From contig NZ_LMEM01000011.1 in the NCBI RefSeq assembly GCF_001426345.1, positions 186,001 through 250,000 on the forward strand: DNA of 64,000 nt. Direction: 5' to 3'. This DNA comes from Devosia sp. Root436 (lineage in GTDB: Bacteria; Pseudomonadota; Alphaproteobacteria; Rhizobiales; Devosiaceae). Shown here piece by piece: positions 60,440 through 64,000 of the stretch (the first letter of the stretch is position 1; each line of letters opens with the position of its first letter). The notes beneath the pieces were generated by a model. It was given only the letters and a program-made list of their open reading frames with translations. It was not told where the DNA came from and did not search any database. The position numbers and the translations under genes were made by a program.

Positions 60440-61951
60440 GTGAGCGAAAATGCTACTGTCGACGTCCTGATCTGCGGAGCGGGCGCTACCGGACTGACAC
60501 TTGCAATAGAATTGGCCCGACGGAACGTCTCGTTTCGCCTGATCGATAAGCTGGAGGCGTCGTTCCGGGGCTCCCGAGGAAAAGGCATTCAGCCAAGAAC
60601 ACAGGAAGTTTTCGAAGACCTGGGTATTCTCGATCGTGCTGTGGCAGCGGGAGGGTTGTACCCTTCGGCCCGCGATTACCATTCCGACGGAACCTCAGTT
60701 ATCACTGAACTCACGGAGTCCACCGAGCCCACCCCGGCCGAGCCCTACAGAATGGCCCTTATGGTGCCGCAGTTCCTGACGGAGCGCGTCTTGCGCGAGC
60801 GGCTGGCTGAGCTGGGCCATACCGTTCTGTTCGGCCGCGAGCTCGTCGGCTTCGAGCAGGACTTGGATGGCGTCACAGCAACTCTCGTAGGACCAAACGG
60901 GCAAGAAGAACTTCGGGGCCGCTACCTTGTCGGTGCCGATGGCGGTCGCAGTGCAGTTCGCGGCGCTCTCGGCGTGGCGTTTCCCGGGCAGACCCTGGGC
61001 GTGCGCGCCATGGTGGCCGACGTAGAGCTGACCGGTCTCGATCGCAATGCCTGGCACCGGTTCAACGGGAGCGACAGGGAGAACCAGCTGTCGATTTGCC
61101 CATTGGCGGGAACCACGCTTTTTCAGGTCCAGGCACCAATCCCAAATGAGGGCGAGGCCGACCTGTCGGCAGACGGTATTGGCCGTTTGATAACGGAACG
61201 CACCGGCCGCAGCGATGTCCTGGTCAGCTCGGTGTCATGGGCTTCGGCCTATTCAATGAATGCGCGATTGGCCGACCGCTATCGCGTAGAGAAGATTTTT
61301 ATTGCAGGCGATGCTGCCCATGTTCATCCACCGACCGGCGGACAAGGTCTCAATACCAGTATCCAGGATGCATATAATCTCGGGTGGAAGTTGGCAGCAG
61401 TGCTCGGCGGGGCCTCCGAAGCTCTGTTGAATTCGTATGAACAAGAAAGACGGCCCGTTGCAGCCGACATGCTCGGGTTGGCGACCAGGCTCCTGGGTGA
61501 AGCGCAGTCCGGAAGCGTCCGCCGCGGTCGGGAGAGTTATCAGCTGGACATTGGTTATGTCGGATCGAGTCTGACCCTTGAGGCGCCCGTGAGGGCTGCC
61601 GGCCTTGCCGCCGGCGCTAGAGCGCCAGATGCACCGCTGTTGGGAGCGGGAGAACAACCTACCAGGCTGTTTGAGAAACTATCGGGCGTTCACTGGACGC
61701 TCATCGGCTACGAGGCGGCCTGGCAAGATGCGCCGGCGCCCCATGCAGGCGTTCACGTACACCGGATTGGTAGCGGCGGCGACCTGAAAGACATGGGTGG
61801 GTATTTTGCTCAAGCCTATGATGTGGCCGCTGGTAGTTGGATTCTGGTCCGGCCCGACGGGTATATCGCGGCCATTGTCGAGCAGAGCGAGATCGATACC
61901 CTGTTTGGTTTCGCCCGCCAATTTGGTCTTATGTTGGAGCGCCGTACCTAG
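60440..61951 (+). CDS. FAD-dependent aromatic monooxygenase (PheA/TfdB-like)
   Basis: A 503-residue flavoprotein hydroxylase. GTG 60440 has GGAGAG four bases before it; ATG 60428 adds four residues and lies in an operator. FAD motif VDVLICGAGATGLTLAIELARRN (residues 7-29), GADGGRSAVRGALG near 162 and FIAGDAAHVHPPTGGQGLNTSIQDAYNLGWKLA near 280 are the family hallmarks. It hydroxylates an aromatic ring with NAD(P)H and O2. Two MarR-type dyads lie in front, so it is probably repressed by the MarR gene downstream until an aromatic compound appears. Confidence 0.9.
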   Translation: MSENATVDVLICGAGATGLTLAIELARRNVSFRLIDKLEASFRGSRGKGIQPRTQEVFEDLGILDRAVAAGGLYPSARDYHSDGTSVITELTESTEPTPAEPYRMALMVPQFLTERVLRERLAELGHTVLFGRELVGFEQDLDGVTATLVGPNGQEELRGRYLVGADGGRSAVRGALGVAFPGQTLGVRAMVADVELTGLDRNAWHRFNGSDRENQLSICPLAGTTLFQVQAPIPNEGEADLSADGIGRLITERTGRSDVLVSSVSWASAYSMNARLADRYRVEKIFIAGDAAHVHPPTGGQGLNTSIQDAYNLGWKLAAVLGGASEALLNSYEQERRPVAADMLGLATRLLGEAQSGSVRRGRESYQLDIGYVGSSLTLEAPVRAAGLAAGARAPDAPLLGAGEQPTRLFEKLSGVHWTLIGYEAAWQDAPAPHAGVHVHRIGSGGDLKDMGGYFAQAYDVAAGSWILVRPDGYIAAIVEQSEIDTLFGFARQFGLMLERRT

Positions 61952-62029
61952 CGCAAAAGATTGGGCTCCCTCGTTCCGGGCGGGCCGGAACGTCCCACGC
62001 GGCCGCGACAAACCTTTGAATCCGGGGAT

Positions 62030-62048
62030 AAAGTGTATAAGACACATA
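62030..62048. promoter_or_regulatory. MarR-type operator 3 upstream of marR gene
   Basis: AAAGTG-N7-CACATA (62030-62048) has one change from the two dyads before the monooxygenase and the same spacing, 17 bases before the MarR ATG, which suggests autoregulation. Confidence 0.55.
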
Positions 62049-62064
62049 ATTTCGGGAACAGCCC

Positions 62065-62583
62065 ATGACAATTGACAAATTGCGGAACGCGCACATTCGA
62101 GCTGAGCTCCCCGGCCTGCATCGGTCGCTAATGGATATTGCCGCGGCAATGAACAAGCCCGAACGCGACCAGGCTTTGTTGGCGTCGGCGGGCCTGTCAC
62201 TTGAGCGAGCGCTGTTTCCTCTGCTTGTCTCGATCGAGCGACTTGGCCCGATTGGTGTTGTTGAACTGGCAAGTGGTGTCGGTCGGGACTATTCGACAGT
62301 CAGCCGGCAGGTTGCGCGACTTGAGGAGCTTGGACTCGTAATTCGCCGCGGATCGCCTCGAGACAAGCGGGTGAACGAAGCGTTGATAACTCCCGGCGGA
62401 AAGGAAGCCACAGACGCGTTGGATAGGGCGCGAGAGCATATGGCGATGACGTTGTTTTCGGATTGGAACAGTCGCGACTTCGACGATCTGGTCCGCTTGC
62501 TTCGCAAGTTCGCCGATGGATTTGGCGGAGGCAAATCTGAAATGGGGGAAGCCGGTTCCGAGCACCATGCAAACGACACTTGA
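62065..62583 (+). CDS. MarR family transcription regulator
   Basis: A 172-residue regulator with a winged helix at residues 55-115 (GVVELASGVGRDYSTVSRQVARLEELGLVIRRGSPRDKRVNEALITPGG). It lies 113 bases after the monooxygenase. Three dyads (A/T)ATGTG-like-N7-CACAT(A/T) surround the pair, making it the likely repressor of both genes. Confidence 0.92.
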   Translation: MTIDKLRNAHIRAELPGLHRSLMDIAAAMNKPERDQALLASAGLSLERALFPLLVSIERLGPIGVVELASGVGRDYSTVSRQVARLEELGLVIRRGSPRDKRVNEALITPGGKEATDALDRAREHMAMTLFSDWNSRDFDDLVRLLRKFADGFGGGKSEMGEAGSEHHANDT

Positions 62584-62900
62584 TCGATGACGGTCCGGAT
62601 GGCGCCAACCCACTGGAATAGGCGCCGATAATCGGACACTGATTTTGAACGATGGCCGACAAGTCATTGTATTATTTGGCGCACCCGACAAGATTCGAAC
62701 TTGTGGCCTCTGCCTTCGGAGAATGGAAAATCGGTTCCGCCGAACCTATCCGTTTCTGTCCGATTACGCGCTATACCACTGAAATCGCAAAACAAAATTG
62801 AAATCGACCAGCGCCAACGGTACGACAGAGCGGTTCAAAACCCTCCCCGTAGCGCTTACGCTTTGCTTACGCGGGGATTCTACCGAGGAAACCTGCCTGA
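62584..62900. other. 317-base region holding a tRNA-like fragment and the integrase promoter
   Basis: Apart from the tRNA fragment at 62677-62721 there is a D-arm-like stretch (CGCGCTATACCACTGA, 62767-62782) whose 5' acceptor does not pair with the 3' half, and a 10-bp inverted repeat TAATCGGACA (62629-62638) with TGTCCGATTA (62757-62766) flanking the fragment. No protein gene is seen. Confidence 0.55.
62677..62721 (-). tRNA. 3' fragment of tRNA-Arg(CCG), probable attachment site
   Basis: On the minus strand, the 45 bases read from the anticodon loop (CTCCGAAGGCAGAGG) through T-stem ACAAG, loop TTCGAAT, stem CTTGT, acceptor half CGGGTGC, discriminator G and CCA. This is the 3' half of a tRNA-Arg with anticodon CCG. 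The matching 5' half is absent. With an integrase 179 bases to the right it looks like a duplicated tRNA 3' end at the left junction of an element; an aberrant tRNA gene is the alternative. Confidence 0.6.
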
Positions 62901-64000
62901 ATGACGAAGCTGACTAAACGAACCGTAGATGCCACCGAAATCAAGTCCTCGGACTATGTCATGTGGGACGAGGAATTGCCTGGTTTCGGACTGCGCGTCT
63001 TCCGTTCAGGGAAGCGAAGCTATGTTGTGCAGTATCGGGCTGCCGGCCGTTCACGTCGCATTACGATCGGACTGCACGGAGTCTGGACTCCTGAAGAGGC
63101 CAGGCGCGAGGCGAAGGTTCTGCTCGGTCAAGTCGCACGAGGCGGCAACCCCGCAGAGGAGCGCAAGCTCGACCGCGAGGCGATAACGGTCAAGGAACTT
63201 TGCGCTCGCTACCTCCAAGATATGAGGAACGGACTGGTGCTCGGAAAGCGAGGCAGGCCGAAGAAGGCCACAACGATCTCCACCGATATCGGACGCATCG
63301 AGCGTCACATCGTTCCCCTGCTCGGCAGCCGGCGCGTTAGAGATTTGGTCAGGTCCGACATCACGCAGGCGATGAAGGACATCATGGCAGGCAAGACACG
63401 TGCGAACGTCAAGACGGACAAGCTGCGTGGTCGTGCGATCGTACGCGGCGGAGCTGGTACCGCAGCTCGAACGATCGGTCTCTTCGGCGGCATTCTGACC
63501 TACGCGGTTGAACTCGGCATCGTCGAGCAGAACCCCGTTCATGGCGTTCGCAAGCCGAAAGACCAGGTTAACGCTCGCCGCCTTAGCGAGCAGGACTATC
63601 GAGCGCTCGGCGATATTCTACGGAAGGCGGTTGAGGACGGGCAGTACGAAACCACCGCTGAAATCATCCGAGTGATCGCCCTGACGGGCTGCCGGCGCAG
63701 CGAAATCATCGGTCTGCGCTGTGGCGAAGTCGACATCGAGGGCAGTTGCCTGCGCTTGGCCGATAGCAAGGAAGGAGCGTCGGTGCGTCCGATCGGCCTA
63801 CCGGTCCTGGAATATCTCGAGGGTCGTCGCGAACACCGTGCTGAAGACTATGTCTTTCCCGGCTGGGAGGATGACACGCCGTTCGGTAGCTTCCCCAGGC
63901 AATGGACGAAGATACTCGCGAAGACCGACTTGGCCGGCATCACTCCACATGTTCTGCGGCACAGCTTCGCCAGTATCGCCAACGACCTCGGCTTCACCGA
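62901..64000 (+). CDS. Tyrosine-type site-specific integrase (3' partial)
   Basis: Read directly from ATG 62901, the frame stays open to the edge (366 codons). The N-terminus (TKRTVDATEIKSSDYVMWDEELPGFGLRV) is the DUF4102-like domain of P4-type integrases, the middle is a core-binding helix bundle, and the catalytic domain shows ALTGCRRSEIIGL (first Arg) and ITPHVLRHSFASIAND (His-x-x-Arg). The final His/Trp and Tyr lie beyond the window. It points into the putative element, next to the tRNA-Arg fragment. Confidence 0.93.
   Translation, partial: MTKLTKRTVDATEIKSSDYVMWDEELPGFGLRVFRSGKRSYVVQYRAAGRSRRITIGLHGVWTPEEARREAKVLLGQVARGGNPAEERKLDREAITVKELCARYLQDMRNGLVLGKRGRPKKATTISTDIGRIERHIVPLLGSRRVRDLVRSDITQAMKDIMAGKTRANVKTDKLRGRAIVRGGAGTAARTIGLFGGILTYAVELGIVEQNPVHGVRKPKDQVNARRLSEQDYRALGDILRKAVEDGQYETTAEIIRVIALTGCRRSEIIGLRCGEVDIEGSCLRLADSKEGASVRPIGLPVLEYLEGRREHRAEDYVFPGWEDDTPFGSFPRQWTKILAKTDLAGITPHVLRHSFASIANDLGFT

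Noticed and set aside
62601-62626. GGCGCC repeated at 62601 and 62621 as a possible terminator after marR
   Set aside because: Short arms, 14-base loop and no T-run; the same palindrome is common in GC-rich DNA.
1-64000. CRISPR arrays, rRNA genes and insertion sequences
   Set aside because: No regularly spaced repeats, rRNA sequence or transposase frame was found by reading both strands.

Overview
The window looks like chromosomal DNA of an alphaproteobacterium of the order Hyphomicrobiales (a Devosia or Pelagibacterium-like soil or water bacterium is my guess, not a demonstrated identity). The reasons are the high GC content, the FixL/FixJ/FixK and hybrid-FixL/FxkR oxygen circuits, the cco (fix) oxidase operon, NnrU/NnrS/NnrR/NirV denitrification accessories and an Aap-type amino-acid transporter. 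Most genes overlap or nearly touch in long operons.

Positions 1-22.7 kb are a low-oxygen respiration block. A UbiD/UbiX prenylated-flavin decarboxylase pair is followed by a hemerythrin-nnrU-hemN operon with a divergent globin-like gene. Next come ccoNOQP, a small membrane gene, a DUF2189 gene and ccoIS, then a divergent DUF2249/membrane protein/DUF2249/MIP18-type module, then nnrS, nnrR, nirV, nirK and pseudoazurin. At 19.3-22.4 kb lies a complete soluble hybrid FixL, an OmpR-type regulator (FxkR) and a FixK, with a GTTACA-N4-GTTACA K-box in the fxkR-fixK intergenic region.

Positions 22.7-42.7 kb are a second oxygen-controlled block: flavodoxin, membrane FixL, FixJ, a degenerate receiver, a second FixK/FNR regulator, then three tandem universal stress proteins, a bactofilin-like membrane protein, an eRF1-like protein, a P1B-type ATPase with a TPCP motif, an MgtC/DUF4010 membrane protein, a BON protein, an HWE sensor kinase, a VIT-type iron/manganese transporter, an acetyltransferase, an acetyl-CoA hydrolase/transferase, an OsmC protein and a short-chain dehydrogenase. 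FNR/FixK-type dyads (TTGA-N6-TCAA or close variants) stand in front of most of these units, so the block reads like a hypoxia survival or dormancy regulon.

Positions 42.8-62.6 kb are catabolic: glycerate 2-kinase, D-2-hydroxyacid dehydrogenase, ureidoglycolate lyase-like protein, an M20 amidohydrolase, a LysR regulator, a PatB/MalY-like aminotransferase, an M81 peptidase and an AapJQMP transporter, which together suggest uptake and breakdown of amido or ureido compounds feeding glyoxylate/glycerate. Then come an NAD-dependent epimerase-like gene with a divergent XRE/MmyB regulator, a second M20 hydrolase with a GntR regulator, and an FAD monooxygenase with a MarR regulator and three matching operator-like dyads.

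At 62.7 kb a 3' tRNA-Arg(CCG)-like fragment is followed by a tyrosine integrase that runs off the right edge. This probably marks the left end of an integrated element.
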